Assembly: GCF_927798175.1 (NCBI RefSeq)
Contig: NZ_CAKMMP010000008.1
Location: 186,001 to 250,000, forward strand
Reading direction: 5' to 3'
Origin: Paenibacillus sp. JJ-223
GTDB lineage: Bacteria > Bacillota > Bacilli > Paenibacillales > Paenibacillaceae
DNA: 64,000 bases
A program made the translations under genes and the position numbers. Numbering within the stretch: the first letter of the stretch is position 1; each line of letters begins with the position of its first letter. The notes below the pieces were generated by a model. That model was not told the DNA's origin. It did no database searches and saw only the letters and a program-made list of their open reading frames with translations. Below are positions 36,429-45,733 of the stretch, piece after piece.

Positions 36429-37961
36429 TTAAATCAGCGGCAGCCTGTCCGCTGTTGTCCTTCCCCCATGGGGAAGCATCGCGCGGATCGCCTCGCATAG
36501 GATACGAAGGCCTTCCCGCAGCGGCTCGGGACCCGTTACGGTAAAACAGATGCGAAGACTTGCGTCATCCATCTCTCCCGCATAACAGGCAGAGCCCGGC
36601 AAAAAGGAAACACCTGCCGCGTGCGCTTTGCGATGTAATTCATGCATGTCGATCCCGGCCGGCAACTGCAGCCACAAATTTAGCCCCCCTTCGGGCAATA
36701 TCCAATGCATGCCGTCCGGCGCATGCCTTTCGAGAACGCCCGCTGCAGCCTGCAGCCTGGCGTACAGCTCCTTCCGCAGTCCTTGGATATATGGTTCATA
36801 TTGATGTTGGATGAAAGACTGCAGCGCTTTCTGGGTAAGCAGCGGACTGCCGAGGTCTGCCGTCGATTTGGCCGCCACCAATCGGGTAAGCACGCTCCCG
36901 TCGGCGATGGCGCACGCCACGCGGCATCCCGGAGAAAGCACTTTGCTGAAGCTTTTGATGTATACGACATGTCCAGACCTGTCCAACGATTTGATCGAGG
37001 CTGGCGGAGGGGCATGAAAATGCAGATCGGCGAACGGATCGTCCTCCAGAATGAGGCAATGGTAGCTCTGGGCCAGATTCAGCAGCTCCGCCTTTCTTTT
37101 GGCGCTCATCGTAATGCCGGTCGGATTGTGAAAAGTAGGGATCGTATATATGAGTTTGGGCGGGTAAGAATCGCACAGGCGGGTAAGCAAGTCGATCCGC
37201 ATGCCTTCGTGATCCATCGGAACGGTGATGATTTTCGCGCCTCGGCTCGTAAAAACATCGATGGCGCCGGTATAGGTGGGAGCCTCCATATATACCACAT
37301 CTCCGGGTCCCACAAACGTTCGGGCTACAAGATCGATCCCTTGTTGGGTTCCGCTTGTGATCAACATCCGTTCCGGTGATGCTTCCAGCCCTCTTGCCGC
37401 AAAATGCTGCGTAAAAATTTGCCGAAGTTCACGGTCTCCCTGGAAAGAACCATAGTAGGCCATGCGTTCCGGATGGTCCGAAGACAAACGATATGCGCTG
37501 TCGATAATATCCCGAGTGGGCAGCAGCTCAGGCTGGATGGCAGACATATGAAACTCGTAGCGGACCTGCGGGGAAGCGTCGAAATGGCGCCAGAGCTGGG
37601 CACGCGGCAAATAATCCACTAACGCCAACTGCCAGTTCAACTCTGCGCTGACCTGACCCTGTCGATGCACGTTTTGGTGTTTTGGCTGCCCCCCGTTTCC
37701 GACTTGTTCAGCTTCGTCTTTTTCAAGCGCTCTGACATAACATCCCTTCCCCTGCGAGCAAACAATCAGTTGACTGGACTCCAATTCTGCATAAGCTTTG
37801 GACACGGTAACCAGGCTGACGCCAAGGTCTGCAGTCAATTTCCTTACGGACGGCAGGCGGGTGCCTGGCGCAATAAGCCCGGATCGGATGCGGTCCGCGA
37901 TCGTTAGGGCGATTTGCATGTACAGCTTGGTGCTGCTCCCCCGCTTCAATTCAATGTGCAT
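36429..37961 (-). CDS. MocR-type transcriptional regulator (GntR HTH fused to aminotransferase fold)
   Basis: 510 residues. N-terminal winged helix (about 1-75) with L-P-S-V-R-K-L-T-A-D-L-G-V-S-L-V-T-V-S-K-A-Y, then a fold-type I aminotransferase domain with the PLP lysine in S-F-S-K-V-L-S-P-G-C-R. MocR proteins use PLP or its derivatives as effector. Of three ATGs I chose the third (37961), 8 bases after GGAGG, giving M-H-I-E-L-K. Divergent from an aminotransferase gene, with four operator-like half-sites between, so that gene is its likely target. The effector is unknown. Confidence 0.92.
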   Translation of the reverse strand: MHIELKRGSSTKLYMQIALTIADRIRSGLIAPGTRLPSVRKLTADLGVSLVTVSKAYAELESSQLIVCSQGKGCYVRALEKDEAEQVGNGGQPKHQNVHRQGQVSAELNWQLALVDYLPRAQLWRHFDASPQVRYEFHMSAIQPELLPTRDIIDSAYRLSSDHPERMAYYGSFQGDRELRQIFTQHFAARGLEASPERMLITSGTQQGIDLVARTFVGPGDVVYMEAPTYTGAIDVFTSRGAKIITVPMDHEGMRIDLLTRLCDSYPPKLIYTIPTFHNPTGITMSAKRKAELLNLAQSYHCLILEDDPFADLHFHAPPPASIKSLDRSGHVVYIKSFSKVLSPGCRVACAIADGSVLTRLVAAKSTADLGSPLLTQKALQSFIQHQYEPYIQGLRKELYARLQAAAGVLERHAPDGMHWILPEGGLNLWLQLPAGIDMHELHRKAHAAGVSFLPGSACYAGEMDDASLRICFTVTGPEPLREGLRILCEAIRAMLPHGGRTTADRLPLI

Positions 37962-37975
37962 CATCATGGCCTCCA

Positions 37976-38052
37976 ACTGTTATGATTCTCGCTTTACTGT
38001 TATACAGCAGACCGAGTATAATAGCGAATAATATAAGTATAACAGTGAATAA
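37976..38052. promoter_or_regulatory. MocR operator: four symmetric half-sites
   Basis: ACTGTTAT occurs at 37976-37983 and 37996-38003 on the plus strand; the reverse form ATAACAGT is at 38039-38046 and a near copy ATAATAGC at 38018-38025. Spacings are 20, 22 and 21 bases. Seen another way, AGTATAATAGCGAATAA (38015-38031) and AGTATAACAGTGAATAA (38036-38052) are direct repeats with two differences, period 21. The -10 of the aminotransferase promoter lies inside one repeat. Confidence 0.75.
37994..38022 (+). promoter_or_regulatory. Promoter of the MocR-linked aminotransferase
   Basis: TTACTG (37994-37999), 17-base spacer and TATAAT (38017-38022). Both elements overlap operator half-sites. Confidence 0.7.
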
Positions 38053-38069
38053 CAGGAGATGAGAACACG

Positions 38070-39299
38070 ATGAATATCCCTTGGTCCAACATGGCACAAA
38101 ATACCCCGTCCTCTGTCGTTCGCGACATGCTTCAGGCTGCGCAGGCACCTGGAATGATTTCGCTTGCCGGAGGCCTTCCAGCCCAAAGTTCCTTCCCGTT
38201 GGAAGCCATCCGCGATGCATATGCCCGAGTTTTCGCCGACGGCCCCGCTGCCCTTCAATACGCGGAAACCGAAGGCTATCGGCCACTGCGTGTCAAGATC
38301 GCTGACCGCCTCCAGTCCAAGGGCATTCCGGCTTCGCCGGACCATCTGCTCCTGACTACGGGATCGCAGCAGTCCATTGACCTGGTATGCCGCATCCTGC
38401 TGGATCCGGGTGATCATGTGCTTGTTGAATCGCCGACGTATTTGGCCGCACTGCAAGTCATCCAATCTTACCAGGCCCAATCCCATGGCGTTGCTTGCGA
38501 TGACGAAGGCATGCTTCCCGAATCCCTTGAAGAAAACCTGAAGCTATATCGTCCAAAATTGGTCTACATTAATCCAACGTTCTCCAATCCGGCGGGTAAA
38601 GTGTGGAGTCGTGCTCGCAGGCAGCAGGCGGTTGACCTTTGCCGAAAATACGGCGTGCTGATCCTGGAGGACGATCCTTACGGTGAGATCCGCTTTAATC
38701 CAGAGCAATTGGATGCACCTGCCCTTGCTGAGCTTGATGCAGAAGGTTATGGCAGTCCATCCAACGTTATCTATACCAGCACCTTCTCGAAAACGGTGGC
38801 TCCCGGCCTTCGCACAGGCTGGATCCTGGCTGCGCCGGACGTGATCAAAATGGCAGCCCGCTCCAAACAGGGGGCAGACCTCCACTCCAGCAGCATTGAC
38901 CAAAGAGCGTTGCATGCCCTGATGGAGTCCTTCGATCTGGACGGACACATTCGTCAAATTTCCAACGACTATAAACAGCGGATGCAGAAGATGACTTCGT
39001 TGATGTCGGAAAAATCATGGGAAGGCATTACGTGGAACTCCCCGCAGGGAGGCATGTTCTTATGGTTGGAGCTGCCTGAATCGATGTCTGCAGCTACATT
39101 GTTCACCTACGGCATTCAGGAAAAAGTATGTATCGTGCCGGGCGATTCCTTCTATGCCGGCACACCGGAAACGAACCGCATGCGCATCAACTTTACGCAT
39201 ACCGATCCCGATCAGCTGCCCGAAGCGGTTGAACGGATGGATCGCGCCATCCAGCGCTGGCATGCGGCTGTACAATCCGACACGGCCGTTACGCTATAA
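38070..39299 (+). CDS. PLP-dependent aminotransferase (2-aminoadipate aminotransferase-like)
   Basis: 409-residue class I/II aminotransferase of the branch adjacent to MocR regulators. Motifs: S-L-A-G-G-L-P near the start, Y-G/A-E-T-E-G-Y in the substrate loop, D-D-P-Y-G-E and the PLP lysine in S-T-F-S-K-T-V-A-P-G-L-R-T-G-W. Substrate range is not predictable; LysN/KAT-II-like enzymes act on aminoadipate, kynurenine or aromatic amino acids. AGGAGA lies 10 bases before the ATG. It is followed by a hairpin terminator. Confidence 0.9.
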   Translation: MNIPWSNMAQNTPSSVVRDMLQAAQAPGMISLAGGLPAQSSFPLEAIRDAYARVFADGPAALQYAETEGYRPLRVKIADRLQSKGIPASPDHLLLTTGSQQSIDLVCRILLDPGDHVLVESPTYLAALQVIQSYQAQSHGVACDDEGMLPESLEENLKLYRPKLVYINPTFSNPAGKVWSRARRQQAVDLCRKYGVLILEDDPYGEIRFNPEQLDAPALAELDAEGYGSPSNVIYTSTFSKTVAPGLRTGWILAAPDVIKMAARSKQGADLHSSSIDQRALHALMESFDLDGHIRQISNDYKQRMQKMTSLMSEKSWEGITWNSPQGGMFLWLELPESMSAATLFTYGIQEKVCIVPGDSFYAGTPETNRMRINFTHTDPDQLPEAVERMDRAIQRWHAAVQSDTAVTL

Positions 39300-39306
39300 T
39301 CATCTC

Positions 39307-39350
39307 TTTCATCCGACCAAATTCTCCTGGAAGAGTTTGGCCGGATGAAA
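39307..39350 (+). terminator. Terminator after the aminotransferase gene
   Basis: TTTCATCCG-x-CCAAA pairs with TTTGG-x-CGGATGAAA; AT-rich TATTTATATT follows. Confidence 0.65.
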
Positions 39351-39369
39351 TATTTATATTCATAACAAA

Positions 39370-39408
39370 AAAGGCGGCAGTCTCCGTATCACGGATTCTG
39401 CCGCCTTT
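39370..39408 (-). terminator. Terminator downstream of rnpB
   Basis: AAAGGCGGCAG pairs with CTGCCGCCTTT, with an inner TCCGT-ACGGA stem. On the minus strand it is followed by TTTTTTG. It lies about 120 bases past the mature 3' end of RNase P RNA. Confidence 0.8.
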
Positions 39409-39526
39409 GTGCATGTATGGCGATGAGCTGCTCATCACTTGCTTCAGCATCGTTCGTCACGCGAAGCGATGCAACATAGCGAAAAGAAAAAATAAAGAAA
39501 TTACATGATCCACGTTGTTGCAGTTA

Positions 39527-39935
39527 GGAAAGCTTACCGTAAGCCGGGTTCTGTGCTCGTCGTGGTTCAGACGGGAACTACCCTCCCACCATAAGCGACA
39601 ATCATCTATCTAGGCCATGCATTGCTGCATGGCTCAAGCGACCAACCTAGACACACCTCGGGCTAAGGCTGCCTAATCCGAAGATCAGGCCGTGTCCCAT
39701 TAGGTCTTGCTCCAGATGGGGTTTACCAGGAACGAAGTCACCAGCGTTCCTCGGGGTCTCTTACACCTCGGTTCCATCCTTGCCTGTGCCGGAAGATCCG
39801 GCCATCGGCGGTCCATTTCTGTGGCACTATCCTTCAACTCGCGCTGACTGGACGTTATCCAGCATCCTGCCCTGTGGAGCCCGGACTTTCCTCTCGTGGC
39901 AACAAGGCCACCAGCGATTGTCTGTCAAGCTTTCC
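39527..39935 (-). ncRNA. rnpB: RNase P RNA (class B)
   Basis: Catalytic RNA of RNase P, which matures tRNA 5' ends. On the minus strand it begins GGAAAGCTTGACAG and ends ACGGTAAGCTTTCC; the two ends pair as helix P1 (GGAAAGCTT with AAGCTTTCC). The universally conserved P4 strand GAGGAAAGTCCGGGCTCC is present near the 5' end, as is the CAGAACCCGGCTTAC block near the 3' end. At about 409 bases its size matches class B RNAs of Bacillota. Exact mature ends are estimated from P1. Confidence 0.97.
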
Positions 39936-39943
39936 GAAACAAC

Positions 39944-39979
39944 ATTATATAGTATACAGGGATTCCTTTTGACATACAA
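39944..39979 (-). promoter_or_regulatory. Promoter of rnpB
   Basis: Minus strand TTGTAT (39979-39974), 17-base spacer, TATACT (39956-39951); an overlapping TATAAT (39949-39944) is best placed for a start at the RNA 5' end. The exact element in use is uncertain. Confidence 0.6.
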
Positions 39980-40019
39980 GCCTAATGTTATTGGAAATGC
40001 TGCCTCCATAACCTCTATC

Positions 40020-41135
40020 TTACATGAATTGGAATACTTCCGTGTTGATTTCGGAAGCGGTCACCTGAGTAGAATAGCGTTTTTCCTCCAAATGGGTCCG
40101 CAGCCAGTCCGCCGTTTTCGCTTTCATGATTTTCTCGGCATTATGGCCTACGTCAATGATGCACATACCGGCCATCAGCGCATCGTGCGCCGTATGATAA
40201 TCGATATCCCCCGTGACAATAGCGTCCGCTCCTTTGAAACGGGCGGTAAGCACGTAACGGCTTCCTGAACCTCCAAGTACGGCTGCTTTTTTGATCGGTT
40301 TAGCCAAGTCGCCAACAACGCGCACGTGGGGCACGTTCAGTTCCTTTTTAACGACCTCTACCAGTTCACCCAAGGTCTTTGTCTCCTGAAGAGGTCCCAA
40401 ACGCCCCAGACCCAACGTACGGCCCTTTAAATCCATCGGATACAGGTCATAAGCCACTTCCTCATAAGGATGGGCTTTCAGCATCGCCTGAATGACCTTG
40501 CTGCGCAGGCTTTGCGGCACGATCGTCTCGATCCGCATTTCTTCCACCCGCTCCATTCGGCCTTGTGCACCGATAAACGGCTGGGTCCCTTCGCCTGGCA
40601 CAAACGTGCCTGTGCCTTCCGTGTTAAAGCTGCACTTCTCGTACTTGCCAATGCTTCCTGCCCCGGCTTCCAGAATCGCCTGCAGCACTTGTTCATGATG
40701 CGTGCGAGGCACGAATACCGCCAATTTGAACAGCTGGTCCGTATGTACGTCCTCCAGCGACTCCTTGCTGTTGATGCCGATGGCCTCGGCCATCCAGTCA
40801 TTCATGCCGCCTTCCGCCACATCCAGATTCGTATGACTGATATACACCGCAATATCATGTTTGATCAATTTCTCGTACAACTTGCCCATCGGCGTATCCG
40901 TGCTCAACGATTTGACAGGACGAAAGATGATCGCATGGTGCGCAATGATCAGGTTGGCGCCGATACGAATGGCTTCATCGACGACTTCATTGGTGACGTC
41001 GAGGGCAACGAGCACATGGTTGATTTCTTTTTGCAGACTGCCCAGCTGCAGTCCGATTCGATCATCCGGGACAGCCAGATGTTTGGGAGCGAGCTGCTCC
41101 ATCAGTTGAATGACGGTTTGACCTTTGGCAAACAT
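40020..41135 (-). CDS. Nif3-like dinuclear metal centre protein (YqfO)
   Basis: 371 residues. The Nif3/DUF34 domain has metal ligands in A-H-H-A-I-I-F, H-T-N-L-D and, near the C-terminus, D-V-G-H-N-A-E. A central PII-like insert (about 130-235, with Y-E-E-V-A-Y-D at its end) marks the YqfO form. It forms hexamers in known members; it has been linked to folate-related GTP cyclohydrolase activity in some bacteria but its role is unsettled. The start (ATG 41135) has AAGGAGG upstream and overlaps trmK by 34 bases. Confidence 0.92.
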   Translation of the reverse strand: MFAKGQTVIQLMEQLAPKHLAVPDDRIGLQLGSLQKEINHVLVALDVTNEVVDEAIRIGANLIIAHHAIIFRPVKSLSTDTPMGKLYEKLIKHDIAVYISHTNLDVAEGGMNDWMAEAIGINSKESLEDVHTDQLFKLAVFVPRTHHEQVLQAILEAGAGSIGKYEKCSFNTEGTGTFVPGEGTQPFIGAQGRMERVEEMRIETIVPQSLRSKVIQAMLKAHPYEEVAYDLYPMDLKGRTLGLGRLGPLQETKTLGELVEVVKKELNVPHVRVVGDLAKPIKKAAVLGGSGSRYVLTARFKGADAIVTGDIDYHTAHDALMAGMCIIDVGHNAEKIMKAKTADWLRTHLEEKRYSTQVTASEINTEVFQFM

Positions 41136-41869
41136 GTAAGAACCTCCTTCAGACTCGTAATCAGTCGTTCCACCTCGGAAGCCTTGTCCCGGGCAGTATC
41201 GGAATCGGATCTGGCAATGGAATCGGCAACGCCTTGCAGTTTGGCGATCTCGCTTTCCCATTTTGCAAAAAACACTTCGTTCGGACGATCGACCAAATAC
41301 GGCCCCATGCGCAGCAATAAATCCTGCGTCAACTCGATCCCGTTTCCAAGCGGCCGCGGGCGATATACTTCTTCATTGGCGATCGGGCTTTGCGATTGCG
41401 GCATAGCCGTAATGATTTCGTAAATTTTTCCGTCTTCCTCCAGCAACCGCTCAGCCACGACGACCCAGCCGTGTTCAAGCAGCCAGCGTCGCAGAATGTC
41501 CTCGCCTACGTTCGGCTGCAGCACAAGCAGGCTGACCTCGTCCAGTTTGTCGTACCCACGGTCCAAAATGGAAGCGATCAAAGCCCCTCCCATACCCGCA
41601 ATCGTGATAACGTCGACCTCTCCCTTGGAAATGACCTCAAGGCCGTCTCCCCGGCGCACCGTGATCTGCCCCTCGAGAGCAGCATCGCTCACCTGCTTGC
41701 GGGCAGCTTCATAAGGTCCCTGATTGACCTCCCCCGCAACGGCCAGTGCCGCTCGTCCGCTGCGGACGGCAGCGACTGGAAGCAATGCATGGTCTGAACC
41801 GATATCCGCCAGACGGCTGCCCTCCGGAATTTGGTCGTGAATTAACTGTAATCGATTCGAAAGTTTCAT
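41102..41869 (-). CDS. trmK: tRNA (adenine22-N1)-methyltransferase TrmK
   Basis: 255 residues. SAM-dependent enzyme that methylates A22 of tRNA. The Rossmann motif R-L-A-D-I-G-S-D-H-A-L-L-P and I-T-I-A-G-M-G-G are diagnostic, and a C-terminal coiled coil follows. Its 3' end overlaps the nif3 start by 34 bases, so the pair is translationally coupled, as in other Bacillota. A GTG at 41875 is possible; I chose the ATG at 41867-41869. Confidence 0.93.
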   Translation of the reverse strand: MKLSNRLQLIHDQIPEGSRLADIGSDHALLPVAAVRSGRAALAVAGEVNQGPYEAARKQVSDAALEGQITVRRGDGLEVISKGEVDVITIAGMGGALIASILDRGYDKLDEVSLLVLQPNVGEDILRRWLLEHGWVVVAERLLEEDGKIYEIITAMPQSQSPIANEEVYRPRPLGNGIELTQDLLLRMGPYLVDRPNEVFFAKWESEIAKLQGVADSIARSDSDTARDKASEVERLITSLKEVLTCLPKVKPSFN

Positions 41870-41999
41870 GAACACCTACACCATTCATTAGTTTTGGATT
41901 TGCATTAGGCAGCGAAAAGCGATAAAATAAAAGCCAATCAAACATTTCAAGGATTAATTTCCAAAACCAAGAAATGAAGACTTTAAAATTAAAAACAAA

Positions 42000-42039
42000 G
42001 GAGACCCCGCCTTCGCCTCAGCTTTTGCGGAAAGTCTCC
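42000..42039 (-). terminator. Terminator after rpoD
   Basis: GGAGAC pairs with GTCTCC, with an inner CCGC-GCGG pair. On the minus strand it is followed by TTTGTTTTTAATTTT. It lies 10 bases past the rpoD stop. Confidence 0.8.
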
Positions 42040-42049
42040 CATGATCATG

Positions 42050-43177
42050 TTATTCGAGGAAATCTTTAAGACGTTTACTGCGGCTTGGATGACGCAGCTT
42101 GCGAAGAGCTTTGGCTTCAATCTGACGAATACGCTCACGCGTCACGCCAAATACTTTGCCCACTTCTTCCAATGTTCTGGTCCGTCCATCATCAAGTCCG
42201 AAACGCAAACGCAGTACGTTCTCTTCACGCTCGGTCAACGTATCCAGAACGTCTTCAAGCTGCTCCTTCAGCAGTTCGTAAGCGGCCGCATCCGCTGGTG
42301 CAAGCGCTTCTTGATCCTCGATGAAGTCACCCAGATGAGAATCGTCCTCTTCACCAATCGGTGTCTCAAGGGAAACGGGTTCCTGAGCAATTTTCGTAAT
42401 TTCGCGTACTTTTTCCACACTCAGATCCATCTCGGCTGCAATCTCTTCGGGCGTCGGTTCGCGGCCCAATTCCTGCAACAGCTGACGGGATACCCGAATC
42501 AGCTTATTAATGGTTTCAACCATATGCACCGGGATACGAATCGTTCTCGCCTGGTCGGCAATGGCACGCGTAATGGCCTGGCGAATCCACCATGTCGCAT
42601 ACGTACTGAACTTGAAGCCTTTTTTGTAGTCGAATTTCTCTACGGCTTTGATCAGCCCCATGTTTCCTTCCTGGATCAAATCAAGGAACAGCATTCCACG
42701 TCCTACATACCGCTTCGCGATGCTGACAACGAGTCTGAGATTCGCTTCCGCCAAACGCCGTTTGGCTTCTTCGTCCCCTTGCTCGATCCGATTCGCAAGT
42801 TCAATCTCATCGTCCGCAGACAACAAAGGTACACGACCGATTTCTTTGAGATACATCCGGACCGGGTCGTTGATTTTGATCCCTGGAGGCAAGCTCAGGT
42901 CATCATCAAAGTGGAATTCGTCGTCCGAATCCCGCCCTTCTCCCTCTTCCCCGGGCCGAACCTCTTCATTATTTTCATTCACCACATCAATGCCAAGATC
43001 GCTCAGTTGTTCGTAAAACTCATCCATTTGTTCCGGATCCTGATCAAATGGGGAGAGCTTCTCGATAATTTCTTTGTAGTTCAATGACGATCTTTTCTTG
43101 CCTTGTTCAATCAATTGATCCTTAACCTGATCCAGCGTCATTTCTGTTTCTAGTTCAGTATGCTGATCATTCGCCAT
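42050..43177 (-). CDS. rpoD: RNA polymerase primary sigma factor SigA (RpoD)
   Basis: 375 residues. Regions 1.2-4.2 are intact: [11 protein letters not shown] (1.2), [12 protein letters not shown] (2.1), [12 protein letters not shown] (2.3-2.4), E-T-I-N-K (3.0) and [19 protein letters not shown] (4.2). The N-terminus is acidic with a short region 1.1, as in Bacillus SigA. The frame opens at 43225; the ATG at 43175-43177 has GGAGGGAG upstream. It follows dnaG by 44 bases, the macromolecular synthesis operon. Confidence 0.98.
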   Translation of the reverse strand: MANDQHTELETEMTLDQVKDQLIEQGKKRSSLNYKEIIEKLSPFDQDPEQMDEFYEQLSDLGIDVVNENNEEVRPGEEGEGRDSDDEFHFDDDLSLPPGIKINDPVRMYLKEIGRVPLLSADDEIELANRIEQGDEEAKRRLAEANLRLVVSIAKRYVGRGMLFLDLIQEGNMGLIKAVEKFDYKKGFKFSTYATWWIRQAITRAIADQARTIRIPVHMVETINKLIRVSRQLLQELGREPTPEEIAAEMDLSVEKVREITKIAQEPVSLETPIGEEDDSHLGDFIEDQEALAPADAAAYELLKEQLEDVLDTLTEREENVLRLRFGLDDGRTRTLEEVGKVFGVTRERIRQIEAKALRKLRHPSRSKRLKDFLE

Positions 43178-43221
43178 AACTTCGACTCCCTCCTCCCTAG
43201 AAACATCCAACCTGCAGACGT

Positions 43222-45042
43222 TCACTGTCTCTCTAGGGCAATCATTTCAATTGCGATTTGTGCCGCGCGTACAGAATCACCCGCCCGCTCTGCAGCAATC
43301 ATTTCTTCCTTCTTCAGGTCATACTGCTTCATCCGAGGATATTTCAATATTTCCCTGATGCAATCGTCCAGCACCTGAATGCTCCATTCGCCCGGTCCCT
43401 CCATCATGGAGATGGAGCTTACCGTTTTCTCCAGGCGGTCATCATGCAACGATGACATGAAACGGCTTGTATCCGGCGGTTTTCCTTGTGCATAATAGGC
43501 GTATAGATAAGCAGCGATCGCTGCATGATCCTCCAAATTAAAAGCTTCACCAAGATGCTCATTCACGTACTGGGCCGCTTCTTCATCCAAAAGCATCCAA
43601 GCAAGCAATTTCCGCTCAGCCACATGATAAGCGGGCAACAGGTTAGGTGTTGGCACATGCCTATTTTGTTGCCTACCATTATTCCACCTTTTCGGGTTAT
43701 TATCCCCGAACTCCGGGTTATTTTTCATGGCTTCGCGCTGTTCGTTGCATTCCTGCTTGAGCGTTTCGAATGAAACGTCGACCTCGGCAGCCAGCTCACG
43801 AAGATATACCTCGCGCTCTGTCGGCGAAGGCAGTGGGGCAATGAGCTTCACCGCTTCCTTCGTATAGGCAATCTGCCCGCCGCCTTCTAGCAGTATATGG
43901 TTTTTTTTCAGGTTTATAAGCTTAAATTTTGTGGTTGTTACAGCACCTTCAACAATCTGGTTCCGGAACCGTTCGCCGCCATGCTTGCGAATGAACTCGT
44001 CCGGATCCAATCCTTCCGGAATTAGCGCGACCTTCACTCTCAGTCCGGCTTCTTCCAGGATCGGAAAGTTTTTCATTGCTGCAGCCTGTCCAGCCCGGTC
44101 GCCGTCATAACAGAGGATGACTTCATCGCACATGCCTTTAAGCATTAAGGCCTGATTTTCCGTCAGTGCCGTTCCCATTGCGGCTACGCCGTTCTGTATG
44201 TCTTGATCCCAAGCAGAGATCACGTCACCGTATCCCTCGAACAAGATGGCCTGTCTTTGTTTGCGAATCCCGTTTTTGGCTTGATGCAGATTATAGAGGA
44301 CACGACCCTTGTGAAAAAGCCGGGTTTCCGGCGAATTCAAATATTTCGGCTGTCCCTCTCCCAAAATGCGGCCTGCAAAAGCAATGGGCTTCCCGTTTCT
44401 CCCATGAATCGGAAACATGACTCTATCGCGGAAGCGATCGACGTATCCTTCGCCCTCATTGCGCTCGGACAGAAGCCCGCCGCGTTCCATCTCCTTCAGG
44501 GAAAACTCGCGTTTCTCCAGAAACTGCACCAGCGTATCCCAACGATTCGGTGCATAACCAATCTGGAACTGGTCGATCAACTTGTCGTTAAAACCACGCG
44601 AACGCAAATACTCCATAGCCGCCTTGCCGTGCTCGGTATTTTTCAGTAAGAAATGATACAGCTTCGCAGTAAGCTCATATGCTTCCAGCAAACGTGCCGT
44701 TTCCGGATTGTAATGAGCAGATTCGCGCCCCTGCCAATCTCCCAGCGAAATATGACTTTCTTCCGCCATCGACTTGACGGCCTCGGGAAAAGATAATCCT
44801 TCGATTTCCATCCTGAATTTGATGGCATTTCCGCCCTTGCCGCAGCCGTAGCAATAGAAAATCTGTTTCTCGGGAGTGACTGTAAACGAAGGCGTCTTCT
44901 CGGAATGAAAAGGGCAGAGGCCTTTCATGTATTTCCCCTGCTTGGTCAGATGCACAAATCGGCTAACCGTGTCAACGATGTCGTGCTGCTGTAACACCGA
45001 TTCAATGATGCTTTCGGGTATACCGCCTTGTCCGGTACTCAT
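43222..45042 (-). CDS. dnaG: DNA primase
   Basis: 606 residues. Synthesises RNA primers at the replication fork. N-terminal zinc finger C-P-F-H-x17-C-Y-G-C (CHC2 type), Toprim core with F-E-G-Y-G-D and Y-D-G-D-R-A-G, and a C-terminal helicase-binding domain (about 460-606). An upstream ATG at 45057 is possible, but the ATG at 45042 has AAGGTGG 5 bases upstream and gives M-S-T-G-Q-G-G. It is between yqxD and rpoD. Confidence 0.97.
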   Translation of the reverse strand: MSTGQGGIPESIIESVLQQHDIVDTVSRFVHLTKQGKYMKGLCPFHSEKTPSFTVTPEKQIFYCYGCGKGGNAIKFRMEIEGLSFPEAVKSMAEESHISLGDWQGRESAHYNPETARLLEAYELTAKLYHFLLKNTEHGKAAMEYLRSRGFNDKLIDQFQIGYAPNRWDTLVQFLEKREFSLKEMERGGLLSERNEGEGYVDRFRDRVMFPIHGRNGKPIAFAGRILGEGQPKYLNSPETRLFHKGRVLYNLHQAKNGIRKQRQAILFEGYGDVISAWDQDIQNGVAAMGTALTENQALMLKGMCDEVILCYDGDRAGQAAAMKNFPILEEAGLRVKVALIPEGLDPDEFIRKHGGERFRNQIVEGAVTTTKFKLINLKKNHILLEGGGQIAYTKEAVKLIAPLPSPTEREVYLRELAAEVDVSFETLKQECNEQREAMKNNPEFGDNNPKRWNNGRQQNRHVPTPNLLPAYHVAERKLLAWMLLDEEAAQYVNEHLGEAFNLEDHAAIAAYLYAYYAQGKPPDTSRFMSSLHDDRLEKTVSSISMMEGPGEWSIQVLDDCIREILKYPRMKQYDLKKEEMIAAERAGDSVRAAQIAIEMIALERQ

Positions 45043-45082
45043 CTCAACCACCTTCATCTCTTTAACACGTAGATATAATTCG

Positions 45083-45556
45083 CTAAATTTGTACGTTCTC
45101 CTGCAAATCTTTTAAAAGTTTTGTCAGTTTATGTTGAAAAATTTCACGATCCTCCGCTGTGAAAGGCTTCGGCCCTTTGCCATAGCGGCCTTTCCTGCGT
45201 TCCTTCGCAGCGGTATGACGCGAATCCAGCATAAAGTCGATGTCACGATCCGTGAAGTTACGGCCGCGAAAAGATAAAACGTAACAACGTTTGCCTAGCG
45301 CGAGTGCAGCCAATCCGTAGTCCTGCGTAATAACCACATCATATGCCTTAACATGATTGGCAATGTACAGATCCGCACTCTGGCTGCTTCGATCTACCTG
45401 TACGATGCGCACGCCGTCTCCACCCTGCAGCTGATGATCGAATGAAGAGACCAACAGGACTGGAATATTGAAACGCCGTGCCGTATCGGCAATCTCGGCC
45501 TTGACCGGGCAAGCATCACCGTCCACAACGATGTGGCGCACATTCAACTCACTCAA
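45083..45556 (-). CDS. YaiI/YqxD family (UPF0178, DUF188) protein
   Basis: 157 residues with the family signature V-V-D-G-D-A-C-P-V-K near the N-terminus and S-A-D-L-Y-I-A and T-Q-D-Y-G-L-A later, a PIN-like fold of unknown function. The frame opens at 45685, but the extra N-terminus is not conserved; the TTG at 45554-45556 has GGTGG 6 bases upstream. It immediately precedes dnaG, matching yqxD of B. subtilis. Confidence 0.82.
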   Translation of the reverse strand: MSELNVRHIVVDGDACPVKAEIADTARRFNIPVLLVSSFDHQLQGGDGVRIVQVDRSSQSADLYIANHVKAYDVVITQDYGLAALALGKRCYVLSFRGRNFTDRDIDFMLDSRHTAAKERRKGRYGKGPKPFTAEDREIFQHKLTKLLKDLQENVQI

Positions 45557-45655
45557 ATCAGACCACCCGACTTCATAAAATAACTGCATAATGTAATATA
45601 CGACCCGAGCCAGGAAAAATCCTTCTGGCAAGATCATGGAAATGCAAGGACAAAA

Positions 45656-45696
45656 TACGGAACGGTTGTTCAAATGATTCGACAACGCGTTCCGTA
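45656..45696 (-). terminator. Terminator after glyS
   Basis: TACGGAAC-x-GTTGT pairs with ACAAC-x-GTTCCGTA. On the minus strand it is followed by TTTTGTCC. It separates glyQS from yqxD-dnaG-rpoD. Confidence 0.8.
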
Positions 45697-45733
45697 TATT
45701 TATACCCTCATCTATCCTGCTTTAATACTCGAG

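Noticed and set aside
42041-43087. 348-codon open frame antisense to rpoD
   Set aside because: Shadow of rpoD codon usage; no motif and no ribosome binding site.
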